In this document: positions 1 through 6,232 of the stretch, piece by piece | How the letters are laid out: every line of letters begins with the position of its first letter | How positions within the stretch are numbered: position 1 is the stretch's first letter | Source of the DNA: an uncultured Angelakisella sp. | GTDB lineage: Bacteria; Bacillota; Clostridia; Oscillospirales; Ruminococcaceae | Reading direction: 5' to 3' | Length of the DNA: 17,581 bases | Assembly (NCBI GenBank): GCA_910585535.1 | Contig: CAJUFK010000065.1 | Location: 1 to 17,581, forward strand | Translations under genes and position numbers: made by a program | Notes under the pieces: generated by a model | Seen by the model: only the letters and a program-made list of their open reading frames with translations | Databases searched by the model: none | Told to the model about the DNA's origin: nothing

Positions 1-108
1 TTGCCCGCAGGCCCCGCCGCACCGGCCCTTCCCCCTCCAAATCTGCCGGAGGGCAAGAAACGCCGCCAAGGCAATAAGCCCCAGGAGGGCGTAGTCCAGG
101 CCACTCAT
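1..108 (-). CDS. FeoB-associated Cys-rich membrane protein (3' end beyond window)
   Basis: Thirty-six codons are visible, beginning at an ATG at 108 and running off the window edge. The peptide starts MSGLDYALLGLIALAAFLAL, a single hydrophobic helix, then a basic stretch and GRCGGACG with cysteines at residues 30 and 34. One N-terminal membrane helix followed by a glycine/cysteine-rich tail is the pattern of the small FeoB-associated proteins commonly found after feoB. The start overlaps the stop of the upstream NUDIX gene (ATGA, 105-108), so it is probably translationally coupled as the last visible gene of the feo operon. The family's role is not well established; a part in iron handling at the FeoB pore is inference. 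The assignment rests on context plus composition, because the rest of the Cys-rich tail is outside the window. Confidence 0.75.
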   Translation of the reverse strand, partial: MSGLDYALLGLIALAAFLALRQIWRGKGRCGGACGQ

Positions 109-563
109 TCCGGCAGCGCTCCTTCCTTGGGGGAATGCCCCCGCCTTTGGACCTCCGCCAGGATCAGCGGGTGGACTTGGGGGTAGGTCCAGCGGTCCGG
201 CAGGCAGCGGGTGACCAGCAGCTGGGCGATCTCGTGACGGAGTTCTTCTTGGGTGAAGATCTCGGCAAAGTACACCATCCCGAAGGTCGTTTCCTCCGAC
301 CGCCGTCCCGCCCCCAGTTCCCCCTGGACCGAGTAGGCGCAGACCGGCTCGATGGAAAAGTCCACCGCCCCGGTCTCCTCCCACAGTTCCCGCTTGGCGG
401 CGGCCAGGATGGGTTCCCCCGGCTCCCGGTGGCCGCCGGGCAGCTCGTAGGTATCCCGGTCCCGGTGCCGGCAAAGGACCCAGCCCTCCCGGGTCCGGGC
501 GGCGATGACCACAAAACCCAGGAGGTCATCCGCCACAGTGTCATAAAATTTCACCTTCGCCAT
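105..563 (-). CDS. NUDIX hydrolase
   Basis: A 152-residue protein with a complete Nudix box. Starting at Gly44 it fits GX5EX7REUXEEXGU: G44, E50, then RELWEETG at residues 58-65, which supplies the metal-binding glutamates. This family hydrolyses nucleoside diphosphates linked to another moiety, using Mg2+ or Mn2+. The substrate (oxidised dNTP, ADP-ribose, other) cannot be read from the sequence. The length is that of a single-domain enzyme with no extra domain. The ATG at 563 follows a purine-rich AAGGGGGG stretch. The gene begins 12 bp after the feoB stop and its own stop overlaps the next start by 4 bp, so it lies inside the feo transcript. Nucleotide-pool sanitation during iron-driven oxidative stress would be a reasonable role but is inference. 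Confidence 0.9.
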   Translation of the reverse strand: MAKVKFYDTVADDLLGFVVIAARTREGWVLCRHRDRDTYELPGGHREPGEPILAAAKRELWEETGAVDFSIEPVCAYSVQGELGAGRRSEETTFGMVYFAEIFTQEELRHEIAQLLVTRCLPDRWTYPQVHPLILAEVQRRGHSPKEGALPE

Positions 564-575
564 TGTGCGCCCCCC

Positions 576-2921
576 TTATCCCAGTCCCAGGGCCAGCCCG
601 ATGAGCCGGACCAGAAAAGCTGCCGCCCAGGCCACGGCGCACTGCCACAGAACCACCGAGACGGCCCACCTGGGCCCCAGCTCCCGGCGGATGGAACTGA
701 CCGCCGCTACACAGGGGGTGTACAGCAGGCTGAACACCAACAGGGAGGCCGCCTCCAAAGCGGTCATGGCCGCTGTTACGCCCCCTTGGCTGTTGTACAG
801 CACCTCCAGCACCGAGACAACACTTTCCTTGGCCATGAACCCGCTGATTAGGGAGGTGCAGATCCGCCAGTCCCCCAGCCCCAGAGGGGCGAAGAGAGGG
901 GCCAGCAGCCCCGCCGCCGCGGCCAGGATACTGCTATGGGAATCGGTAACCAGGTTGAGATGGAAGTCAAAGCTTTGGAGGAACCACACCACGATGGTGG
1001 CAACAAGGATCACGGAAAAGGCCCTTTGCAGGAAATCCTTGGCCTTCTCCCACAGCAGCTGGAGGACGTTCCGGAGGCTGGGGAGCCGGTAGTTGGGCAG
1101 TTCCATAACAAAGGGCACCGCCTCCCCTTGGAACAGGGTTTTTTTGAATACCAATGCCGCCAGAATCCCCAAAAGGATGCCTAAGAGGTAAAGCCCTGTC
1201 ATCACCAGGCCCCCGTGGCCGGGGAAAAAGGCGCCCACAAAAAAGGCGTAGATGGGCAGCTTGGCAGTGCAGCTCATAAACGGGGTCAGAAGAATGGTCA
1301 TCTTCCGGTCCCGTTCGCTGGGAAGGGTGCGGGTGGACATAACGGCGGGGACGGTACAGCCAAAGCCGATGAGCATGGGGACGATGCTCCGGCCGGAAAG
1401 GCCGATCTTGCGAAGCAGCTTATCCATAAAGAAAGCCACCCGGGCGATGTAGCCGCTGTCCTCCAGAAAGGAGAGGAAAAAGAACATGGTGATGATAATG
1501 GGCATAAAGCTGAGGACGCTTCCCACCCCTTCAAAGATGCCGTCGATGATGAGGCCGTGAACCGCCTGATTCACCCCGGCGGCGGTCATGGCGGCGTCGG
1601 CCCACCCGGACAGCGCCCCGATGGCCCCCGCCAGCAGGTCCTGGAGCCAGGCCCCGATGACGTTAAACGTAAGGTAGAAGGTGAGCCCCATGATGGCGAG
1701 AAACACCGGGATGGCGGTGTATTTCCCGGTAAGCACCCGGTCCATCTGCCGGCTGCGAATATGTTCCCTGCTCTCCTGGGGCTTGGTGACGCACCGGGAA
1801 CAGACCTTTTTGATGTAGGCAAAGCGCATATCCGCCATGGCGGCGGCCCGGTCCAGCCCCCGCTCCTTTTCCAGCTGGAGGACGATATGCTCCAGCATCT
1901 CCTTTTCGTTCTGATCCAGGGCCAGACGGTCCAGGATCAGCGGATCCCCCTCTACGATCTTGCTGGCGGCAAACCGAACCGGAAGCCCCGCCTGCTTGGC
2001 GTGGTCCTCGATCAGGTGGATCACCCCATGGAGGCAGCGGTGAACCGCCCCGCCGTTGTCCTCCGGGCCGCAGTGATCCTGCCGGAGGGGCCTTTCCTGA
2101 TACCTGGCGATGTGCAGGGCGTGCTTGGCCAGCTCATCCACCCCTTGGTTTTTGGCCGCCGAGATGGGCACCACCGGCACCCCCAGCATCGCCTCCATGG
2201 CGTTGACGTCCACCCCTCCGCCGTTCCCTGCCATCTCGTCCATCATATTCAGAGCCACCACCATGGGAATGTCCATCTCCAGCAGCTGCATGGTGAGGTA
2301 AAGGTTCCGTTCAATATTGGTGGCGTCCACAATGTTGATGATCCCCCGGGGGGCCTCCCCCAGGACAAAGTCCCGGGACACCAGTTCCTCACTGGAGTAA
2401 GGGGACATGGAGTAGATGCCGGGCAGATCGGTGAGGTTGGTGTTCTCGTACCCCCGGATGGCCCCGTCCTTTCGGTCCACCGTCACCCCGGGGAAATTCC
2501 CCACGTGCTGCTTCGACCCGGTGAGTTGATTAAAGAGGGTGGTCTTGCCGCAATTCTGGTTCCCCACCAGGGCAAATGTAAGAAGGGTCCCCTCGGGCAG
2601 AGGGTCGCCGCTCCCCTTTGGGTGGAATTTCCCCTCCTCCCCCAGGCCGGGATGGGGCGTTCTTTTCTTGGGCTTTTGCGCCTCCTTGGTCTTGGCCGGA
2701 GCGGGTTCTACCTGGATCTGGGCGGCGTCAGCCAAGCGAAGGGTCAATTCGTACCCGTGTATTTGCAGCTCGATAGGATCCCCCATGGGGGCCAGCTTTA
2801 CCACCGTAACCTCCGCGCCTGGGATGACCCCCATGTCCAAAAAATGCTGGCGCAGGGCCCCTTCCCCGCCTACGGCGGTGACTATGGCGGTTTTGCCCGC
2901 CTCAAGCTCTTTCAGCGTCAT
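576..2921 (-). CDS. feoB: Ferrous iron transport protein FeoB with fused N-terminal FeoA domain
   Basis: A 781-residue inner-membrane Fe2+ transporter. Residues 1-73 form a FeoA/SH3-like domain (LRQHFLDMGVIPGAEV, then a LRLADAAQI end). A charged linker (about 74-112) leads to the G domain: P-loop GNQNCGKTT at 120-128, the GVTVDRK switch region at 145-151, DLPG at 165-168, NMMD at 225-228 and SAAK at 254-257. A helical spacer follows, then the membrane part from about residue 402 with the Gate motifs GFGCTVPAVMSTRTL (519-533) and MSCTAKLPIYAFF (549-561) and a C-terminal YTPC-containing segment near 734-737. Conserved Cys521, Cys551 and Cys737 are all present. FeoA and FeoB are often separate proteins; here they form one chain. 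The ATG at 2921 follows a GGGGGG-rich Shine-Dalgarno. The upstream glycosylase gene ends 28 bp before, with no visible terminator between. No convincing Fur or DtxR box was seen. Confidence 0.97.
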   Translation of the reverse strand: MTLKELEAGKTAIVTAVGGEGALRQHFLDMGVIPGAEVTVVKLAPMGDPIELQIHGYELTLRLADAAQIQVEPAPAKTKEAQKPKKRTPHPGLGEEGKFHPKGSGDPLPEGTLLTFALVGNQNCGKTTLFNQLTGSKQHVGNFPGVTVDRKDGAIRGYENTNLTDLPGIYSMSPYSSEELVSRDFVLGEAPRGIINIVDATNIERNLYLTMQLLEMDIPMVVALNMMDEMAGNGGGVDVNAMEAMLGVPVVPISAAKNQGVDELAKHALHIARYQERPLRQDHCGPEDNGGAVHRCLHGVIHLIEDHAKQAGLPVRFAASKIVEGDPLILDRLALDQNEKEMLEHIVLQLEKERGLDRAAAMADMRFAYIKKVCSRCVTKPQESREHIRSRQMDRVLTGKYTAIPVFLAIMGLTFYLTFNVIGAWLQDLLAGAIGALSGWADAAMTAAGVNQAVHGLIIDGIFEGVGSVLSFMPIIITMFFFLSFLEDSGYIARVAFFMDKLLRKIGLSGRSIVPMLIGFGCTVPAVMSTRTLPSERDRKMTILLTPFMSCTAKLPIYAFFVGAFFPGHGGLVMTGLYLLGILLGILAALVFKKTLFQGEAVPFVMELPNYRLPSLRNVLQLLWEKAKDFLQRAFSVILVATIVVWFLQSFDFHLNLVTDSHSSILAAAAGLLAPLFAPLGLGDWRICTSLISGFMAKESVVSVLEVLYNSQGGVTAAMTALEAASLLVFSLLYTPCVAAVSSIRRELGPRWAVSVVLWQCAVAWAAAFLVRLIGLALGLG

Positions 2922-2949
2922 CTTCTCATTCCCCCCGGTCCTTTGGCCG

Positions 2950-3519
2950 TTATACCGGCAGCCCCAATTCCCTGGCCTTCTTGGCGGCCCCCAGGAGGTC
3001 CTCCATGGCAGCCGGCTTGTTTACGGGATTCCGCAGCAGGGCGGCGGGGTGGAAGGTCCCCATCATCAGGGTGCCGTTTTTATCGATGAACTGCCCGTGT
3101 TCCTTGGTAACCTTAAAGTCCTTGCGGATCAGGCTCACCGCCGCGATCCGCCCAATGCAGATGATGATAGACGGGCGGAGGATAGCCGTCTGGTTGCGAA
3201 GCCATCCCATACAGGCTTCAATCTCCTCCGGGGCGGGGTCGCGGTTTTGGGGCGGACGGCATTTTACCATGTTGGCGATGTAGATGTTCTTTTTCCGGGA
3301 AAGGCCGGCGTACTCCAGCATTTTGTCCAGCAGCTGGCCGCTTCGGCCCACAAAGGGCTCCCCCTGCTTATCCTCGTTTTCCCCGGGCCCCTCCCCGATC
3401 AGGAGGATCTTGGCGTCTGCCGGCCCGACCCCAAAGACCACATTGTTCCGGGTCGCGCAAAGGCCGCAGTTTTGGCACTGGAGGGCGGCGGCCCTTAGTT
3501 CATCCAAATTATCATACAT
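2950..3519 (-). CDS. Uracil-DNA glycosylase, family 4 (Fe-S type)
   Basis: A 189-residue protein (from the ATG at 3519) that removes uracil from DNA at the start of base excision repair. It has the family 4 signatures: CQNCGLC near the N terminus, GEGPGENED (motif 1), FVGRSGQLL, ANMVKCRPPQNRDP, and the C-terminal HPAALLRNP catalytic/intercalation loop. Two N-terminal cysteines plus the Cys in KCRPP and another 16 residues later match the ligand spacing of the [4Fe-4S] cluster in this family. The frame also offers a GTG at 3528, but the AGGCAGG Shine-Dalgarno sits about 8 nt before the ATG and only about 3 nt from the GTG, so ATG is preferred. It is the first gene of the feo transcript, an unusual placement that may reflect its Fe-S cofactor (inference). 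Confidence 0.92.
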   Translation of the reverse strand: MYDNLDELRAAALQCQNCGLCATRNNVVFGVGPADAKILLIGEGPGENEDKQGEPFVGRSGQLLDKMLEYAGLSRKKNIYIANMVKCRPPQNRDPAPEEIEACMGWLRNQTAILRPSIIICIGRIAAVSLIRKDFKVTKEHGQFIDKNGTLMMGTFHPAALLRNPVNKPAAMEDLLGAAKKARELGLPV

Positions 3520-3557
3520 GATAAACACCTGCCTTCTGTCATTTTATGGCGATTACC

Positions 3558-3566
3558 AGTATAGCA
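3558..3566 (-). promoter_or_regulatory. Extended -10 promoter for the UDG-feo operon
   Basis: On the minus strand the sequence reads TGCTATACT, an extended -10 element (TGn plus TATACT), about 40 nt upstream of the glycosylase ATG. No good -35 hexamer lies at the usual distance, which is compatible with an extended -10 promoter. It is the only promoter-like element seen for the operon. Confidence 0.55.
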
Positions 3567-3630
3567 CATTTCCCGGGGAAAGAACAGATGGGGGAAGAAA
3601 AAACTCTGCGGGGTGGAGGGGGCATTAAAA

Positions 3631-3648
3631 TGCAAAGAAAACTTTGCA
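3631..3648. repeat. Inverted repeat upstream of the DUF6442-XRE promoter
   Basis: TGCAAAG-AAAA-CTTTGCA is a perfect 7-bp inverted repeat with a 4-nt centre. It sits 8 bp upstream of the -35 box of the plus-strand promoter, between the divergent feo and DUF6442 transcripts. It could bind a regulator of either side. It is not related in sequence to the two AAGTnnACTT operators downstream. Function is unknown. Confidence 0.5.
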
Positions 3649-3655
3649 AAGTGTA

Positions 3656-3684
3656 TTGACAAGTGTACTTGGCAGTAGTATTCT
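3656..3684 (+). promoter_or_regulatory. Sigma-A type promoter of the DUF6442-XRE operon
   Basis: A perfect -35 TTGACA (3656-3661), a 17-bp spacer and a -10 TATTCT (3679-3684). The predicted start is near 3691, about 40 nt before the ATG at 3730. A second -10-like hexamer (TATGAT, 3685-3690) overlaps but lacks a correctly spaced -35. The spacer and the start region carry palindromic repeats, so repression by direct occlusion is likely. Confidence 0.8.
3660..3671. promoter_or_regulatory. Putative operator 1 (CAAGT-GT-ACTTG)
   Basis: A 5-bp-arm palindrome overlapping the end of the -35 and the promoter spacer. It is the left member of a pair: AAGTGTACTTGGCAG at 3661-3675 matches AAGTAAACTTGGCAG at 3694-3708 at 13 of 15 positions. 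The likely ligand is the XRE regulator encoded second in the operon (inference). Confidence 0.6.
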
Positions 3685-3691
3685 TATGATA

Positions 3692-3705
3692 CCAAGTAAA
3701 CTTGG
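3692..3705. promoter_or_regulatory. Putative operator 2 (CCAAGT-AA-ACTTGG)
   Basis: A 6-bp-arm palindrome with a 2-nt centre lying on the predicted transcription start. Its centre is 33 bp, close to three helical turns, from that of operator 1, so two dimers could bind the same face of the DNA. Its position would block transcription initiation. Confidence 0.6.
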
Positions 3706-3729
3706 CAGACAACTTTGGAGGTGTTTTGA

Positions 3730-4053
3730 ATGAACAAGGATGAAATTCTGGCTATGAGCCGGAAGGAAAATGGTTTGACCGATGAACGCGGCCGGATGAT
3801 CGAGATGCAGGCTGCCAATTTTTCGATGACAGTGCTAGTGCTGCTGTGGTTCCTGCTCACCCACCTGGCCCCTTTGGATGATGCCGCAAAGTATTCCATG
3901 GGACTGTTGGTCACCGCTACCTGCTTTTCCAGCCACAGCTACCAGTTCGTCAGGAACCGCACGAAAACGGTGGTCTTTTTCACAGTTCTCTTTTTCATCG
4001 CTGCGGCCTTTTACCTTTTTGCCTTTCTAAGCCGGGTAGTTCATCTTCTTTAA
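3730..4053 (+). CDS. DUF6442-like small membrane protein
   Basis: A 107-residue protein with a charged N-terminal segment MNKDEILAMSRKENGLTDER followed by three hydrophobic stretches at about 29-46, 55-67 and 80-100, ending shortly after the last. The MNK-EIL--SRKEN---DER start is typical of small Firmicute membrane proteins (DUF6442) that sit beside an XRE regulator of about 70 residues. A GGAGGTG Shine-Dalgarno is placed 6 nt before the ATG. The regulator gene follows after 15 bp, so the two are co-transcribed from the promoter at 3656. The biochemical function of this family is not known to me. The pairing suggests a sensor or partner whose level is set by the regulator, but that is inference. 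The topology has not been tested. Confidence 0.8.
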   Translation: MNKDEILAMSRKENGLTDERGRMIEMQAANFSMTVLVLLWFLLTHLAPLDDAAKYSMGLLVTATCFSSHSYQFVRNRTKTVVFFTVLFFIAAAFYLFAFLSRVVHLL

Positions 4054-4068
4054 GGGGTAGGTGACGGA

Positions 4069-4284
4069 ATGGATGACAAGCTGATCCTGAAAAACCGCTT
4101 GAAAGAGGCCCGGGGAGAAGCGAAGCTTTCCCAATCCCAGCTGGCCCAACTGGTAGGTGTCTCCCGGAACACCATCAGCTCTATTGAGACCGGACAGTTC
4201 AATCCCACCGCCAAGCTGGCCCTGGTGCTGTGCGTCGCTCTGGATAAGAAATTTGAGGAGCTGTTTTACTTCGATGAAGAATGA
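4069..4284 (+). CDS. XRE-family helix-turn-helix transcriptional regulator
   Basis: A 71-residue single-domain regulator. The HTH_3 fold is clear: LKNRLKEARGEAKLSQSQLA, then the recognition helix in GVSRNTISSIETGQFNPT (about residues 30-47), then ALVLCVALDKKFEELF, the usual last helix. There is no ligand or protease domain, so it probably acts as a simple dimeric DNA binder. An AGGGG/AGGTGA purine stretch precedes the ATG. It follows the DUF6442-like gene by 15 bp. The two near-identical palindromes in the operon promoter are the right size for dimers of such a protein, so autorepression is likely though unproven. Its two-gene operon is flanked by an unrelated pduL unit with its own promoter. 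Confidence 0.92.
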   Translation: MDDKLILKNRLKEARGEAKLSQSQLAQLVGVSRNTISSIETGQFNPTAKLALVLCVALDKKFEELFYFDEE

Positions 4285-4317
4285 CTGCTCCGCTCCGGAT
4301 TTCCCCCCGAAAAACAG

Positions 4318-4345
4318 TTGCAAATTTCCCGGTATGTGGTAAAAT
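4318..4345 (+). promoter_or_regulatory. Promoter of pduL
   Basis: TTGCAA (4318-4323), a 16-bp spacer and TAAAAT (4340-4345), with TGG just before the -10 giving an extended -10 character. The predicted start near 4352 leaves a leader of about 55 nt before the ATG at 4408. No obvious terminator for the XRE operon was found upstream, so some read-through is possible. Confidence 0.6.
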
Positions 4346-4407
4346 AAAAAGGTAAGGTTTTCCCCTTCCTCACCTACAAAACGACAAAAATGGAGGTACA
4401 CAGAATC

Positions 4408-4983
4408 ATGGCCAAGGTACAGATCGAAACTTCCGCCCGTCACGTCCACGTCACCCAGGAAACCCTGGAAATTCTTTTCGGCAAAGGCGCCGCCCTGACC
4501 CCCAAGAAGGACCTCTCCCAGCCCGGGCAGTTTGCCTGCGCCGAGCGCATCGACGTGGTGGGCCCCAAGCGCACCCTCTCCGGCGTTTCCATCCTGGGCC
4601 CCTGCCGGGGCAAGGACCAGGTGGAGATCTCCCTCACCGACGCCCGGAGCATCGGCGTCGCCGCCCCTGTCCGGGAATCCGGCGACGTGGCCGGCACCCC
4701 CGGCTGCAAGCTGGTAGGGCCCTGCGGTGAGGTAGAGATCAAGGAGGGCGTTATCGCCGCCAAGCGCCACATCCACACCACCCCCGAGGACGCCGCCGCC
4801 ATGGGCGTAACTGACAAGGAGATCGTCTCCCTGAAGGTGGAGACCGCCGACCGCACCACCATCTTCGGCGATGTGGTGGTCCGGGTCTCCCCCAGCTTCG
4901 CCACCTATGCCCACTTCGATACCGACGAGGCCAACGCCGCCGGAATGTCCGGCGTGGTCTACGGCGAGATCATCAAGGGCTGA
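4408..4983 (+). CDS. pduL: Phosphate propanoyltransferase / phosphotransacetylase (PduL)
   Basis: A 191-residue PduL-type phosphotransacylase, which interconverts acyl-CoA and acyl-phosphate. Two beta-barrel halves are visible with the zinc-site histidines: RHVH at 11-14, RHIH at 120-123, and AHFDTDEANA with His169. The QVEISLTDARSIG and GTPGCKLVGP segments are characteristic. An earlier in-frame ATG at 4390 is rejected because the GGAGG Shine-Dalgarno lies inside it and fits the ATG at 4408. The protein starts directly at the catalytic domain with no N-terminal microcompartment-targeting helix, and no shell genes are nearby. It therefore most likely works as a cytosolic acetyl-CoA to acetyl-phosphate enzyme in fermentation, as stand-alone PduL does in many Clostridia (inference). 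No acetate kinase gene is adjacent in this window. It is a monocistronic unit with its own terminator. Confidence 0.95.
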   Translation: MAKVQIETSARHVHVTQETLEILFGKGAALTPKKDLSQPGQFACAERIDVVGPKRTLSGVSILGPCRGKDQVEISLTDARSIGVAAPVRESGDVAGTPGCKLVGPCGEVEIKEGVIAAKRHIHTTPEDAAAMGVTDKEIVSLKVETADRTTIFGDVVVRVSPSFATYAHFDTDEANAAGMSGVVYGEIIKG

Positions 4984-4998
4984 TTGTTCGCCGCCAGG

Positions 4999-5034
4999 GG
5001 CAGGGCAGACTGTTTTGGGTCTGTCCTGCCTTTT
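4999..5034 (+). terminator. Rho-independent terminator of pduL
   Basis: GGCAGGGCAGAC (4999-5010) pairs with GTCTGTCCTGCC (5019-5030), a 12-bp stem with one G-U pair and an 8-nt loop, followed by TTTT. Confidence 0.85.
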
Positions 5035-5041
5035 CCATAGC

Positions 5042-5075
5042 AAAAGCCCCTTGCTCTGTCGTGAACAAGGGGCTT
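5042..5075 (-). terminator. Terminator of the coiled-coil protein gene
   Basis: A perfect 10-bp stem, AAGCCCCTTG (5044-5053) and CAAGGGGCTT (5066-5075), with a 12-nt loop. On the minus strand it is followed by TTTT and begins 3 bp after the stop at 5079. It sits tail to tail with the pduL terminator. Confidence 0.8.
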
Positions 5076-5078
5076 GGA

Positions 5079-5582
5079 TCAACCGGTCCTTTTCTGTAGA
5101 TTTTCGATCTGTCTGGTGTGCTTTCGCGCAGTCTCTTCCAACGAGAACAGCCTTATCCTGTCTTTTTCCAGCTCTTCCGCCGAAGCAAAATCCCGTTTTA
5201 TGGTTTCAAGGATCCCTTCGTGACCTTCTCCCAGCAGTTTGACGGCCCTGTCTACCTCGTTTTCGACGATCACGCCCAGTCTGGTGGCCTGCATCTCGAT
5301 CCGACCGGTCTGTCCCTCTACCTTGTCCAGTCGATCCTCAATTTTATCGAGCCGCCCTTCGATCCGACCGGTCTGATCCTCCACCTTGTCCAGTCGATCA
5401 TCAATTTTATCAAGCCGTCCTTCGATCCGACTGGTCCGTTCCTCTACCTTGTCCAGCCGATCCTCAATTTTATCAAGGCGTCCCCTGATCCCTGCGATGT
5501 CCTCTTTAATGGGCTTTAGTCCGGCTTCCAGCTTTTCCTCCATCATGGACCCAATTGCGGCTAATAATGCCTGCTCATTCAT
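5079..5582 (-). CDS. Coiled-coil repeat protein of unknown function
   Basis: A 167-residue, highly charged protein with no signal peptide or membrane segment. Residues 35-97 are three tandem 21-residue units of the form RLDKIEDRLDKVE-x-x-T-x-RIEG. The heptad-like spacing of L, I and V predicts a continuous coiled coil that extends into the C-terminal half (EELEKDRIRLFSLEETARKH). The N-terminal 33 residues (MNEQALLAAIGSMMEEKLE) are also helical. Proteins of this build often act as multimerising rods or tail-fibre-like or scaffold pieces, but I do not recognise a family and assign no function. The ATG at 5582 follows an AAAGGGGG stretch. The gene is monocistronic, with a promoter at 5608-5636 and terminator at 5042-5075. 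The repeat units are nearly identical at DNA level, so repeat number may vary between strains. Confidence 0.8.
   Translation of the reverse strand: MNEQALLAAIGSMMEEKLEAGLKPIKEDIAGIRGRLDKIEDRLDKVEERTSRIEGRLDKIDDRLDKVEDQTGRIEGRLDKIEDRLDKVEGQTGRIEMQATRLGVIVENEVDRAVKLLGEGHEGILETIKRDFASAEELEKDRIRLFSLEETARKHTRQIENLQKRTG
5292..5480. repeat. Three tandem 63-bp repeats inside the coiled-coil gene
   Basis: Units at 5292-5354, 5355-5417 and 5418-5480, each encoding 21 residues. Shared blocks include CCTTGTCCAG, CAATTTTATC and TTCGATCCGAC, with only scattered substitutions. The unit length is a multiple of three, so gain or loss keeps the frame. Confidence 0.9.
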
Positions 5583-5607
5583 ACCCCTACCCCCTTTGTC
5601 TGATTTT

Positions 5608-5636
5608 ATTATAATCGATGACCAAGGAAATTACAA
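5608..5636 (-). promoter_or_regulatory. Promoter of the coiled-coil protein gene
   Basis: On the minus strand TTGTAA (5631-5636), a 17-bp spacer and a consensus TATAAT (5608-5613), 25 bp upstream of the ATG at 5582. Confidence 0.65.
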
Positions 5637-5718
5637 GGTCCATCTTCTATTGCGCCAGCCCCCTCCCTTCTGTTCCAGCTGCTCCTCACTTCAACAAGGT
5701 TTTTCTTTGCCCTGGGCC

Positions 5719-5747
5719 TTGTTTCCCGGGGCGAAATCGGTTATACT
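5719..5747 (+). promoter_or_regulatory. Promoter upstream of the 5793 gene
   Basis: TTGTTT (5719-5724), a 17-bp spacer and TATACT (5742-5747). The predicted start near 5754 precedes the chosen ATG at 5793 by about 40 nt and would leave the earlier ATG at 5763 almost leaderless. It probably also drives the zinc-ribbon gene and prfC. Confidence 0.6.
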
Positions 5748-5792
5748 ATTCAAGGAAAAATTTTGTATGTTGTGAGGAAGCGAGGAATCAGA

Positions 5793-6218
5793 ATGAAGAT
5801 CAAGGAGATTCGGGAGGTCCCCCGGTACCTGCGGCGGCGGGCGCTGATGCCCATTGCCCGATTTGAGCTGACCAGTACCCTGGATGAGGAACTTCTCTCG
5901 GTGGCGCTGGACGATGTGGTCCTTCTGGACCCGGAGGACACCATGGAGGAGGTTAAGGAGCGGGCGGCCCAGATTGCCCGCTTCCGGGAAAAGGGCCTTC
6001 TCACCACCCGGTACGATATGCAGATCGCTAACGGAGACCTTGCCGCCATGTACGAGGACAGCAACCTTTTTAACGAGCTGTGGGTGCTGGCCCAGCAGGG
6101 CCGGGGCAAGGAGGGCTTCCTCTTTGACGACGCCCGGGTGCGGATGGGCCTCATCGTTCTCACCGCCAAGGGGCGGGAGCTGTTCGGCGTCCCGGAGATC
6201 GGGGCCGTCCGGTTTTGA
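5793..6218 (+). CDS. Conserved-looking protein of unknown function
   Basis: A 141-residue soluble protein starting MKIKEIREVPRYLRRRALMP. The start at 5793 is chosen because GAGGA lies 6 nt upstream; an in-frame ATG at 5763 would add ten residues but sits too near the predicted transcript start. The C-terminal half, GLLTTRYDMQIANGDLAAMY through RMGLIVLTAKGRELF, alternates helices and short strands and ends with an LTAKGREL segment like those in winged-helix proteins. This resemblance is weak and I do not assign DNA binding. No membrane segment, signal peptide or metal-binding motif is visible. The next gene begins 14 bp after the stop, so the two are probably co-transcribed. I do not recognise the family. 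Confidence 0.75.
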   Translation: MKIKEIREVPRYLRRRALMPIARFELTSTLDEELLSVALDDVVLLDPEDTMEEVKERAAQIARFREKGLLTTRYDMQIANGDLAAMYEDSNLFNELWVLAQQGRGKEGFLFDDARVRMGLIVLTAKGRELFGVPEIGAVRF

Positions 6219-6232
6219 TACAAGAGGTCGTT

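Noticed and set aside
1215..3089. Long open frame opposite feoB on the plus strand
   Set aside because: It is a shadow of a GC-rich gene: low complexity in His, Gly and Pro, no ribosome site, and the opposing FeoB has all its motifs.
3520..3600. Fur- or DtxR-type iron box in the promoter of the feo operon
   Set aside because: No 19-bp palindromic match was found by eye, so iron control could not be supported from sequence.
4390..4407. Earlier ATG start for pduL
   Set aside because: The GGAGG ribosome site lies within those codons and fits the ATG at 4408.
5292..5480. CRISPR-like or minisatellite array
   Set aside because: The repeats are contiguous with no spacers and encode a regular coiled coil; they are coding repeats.
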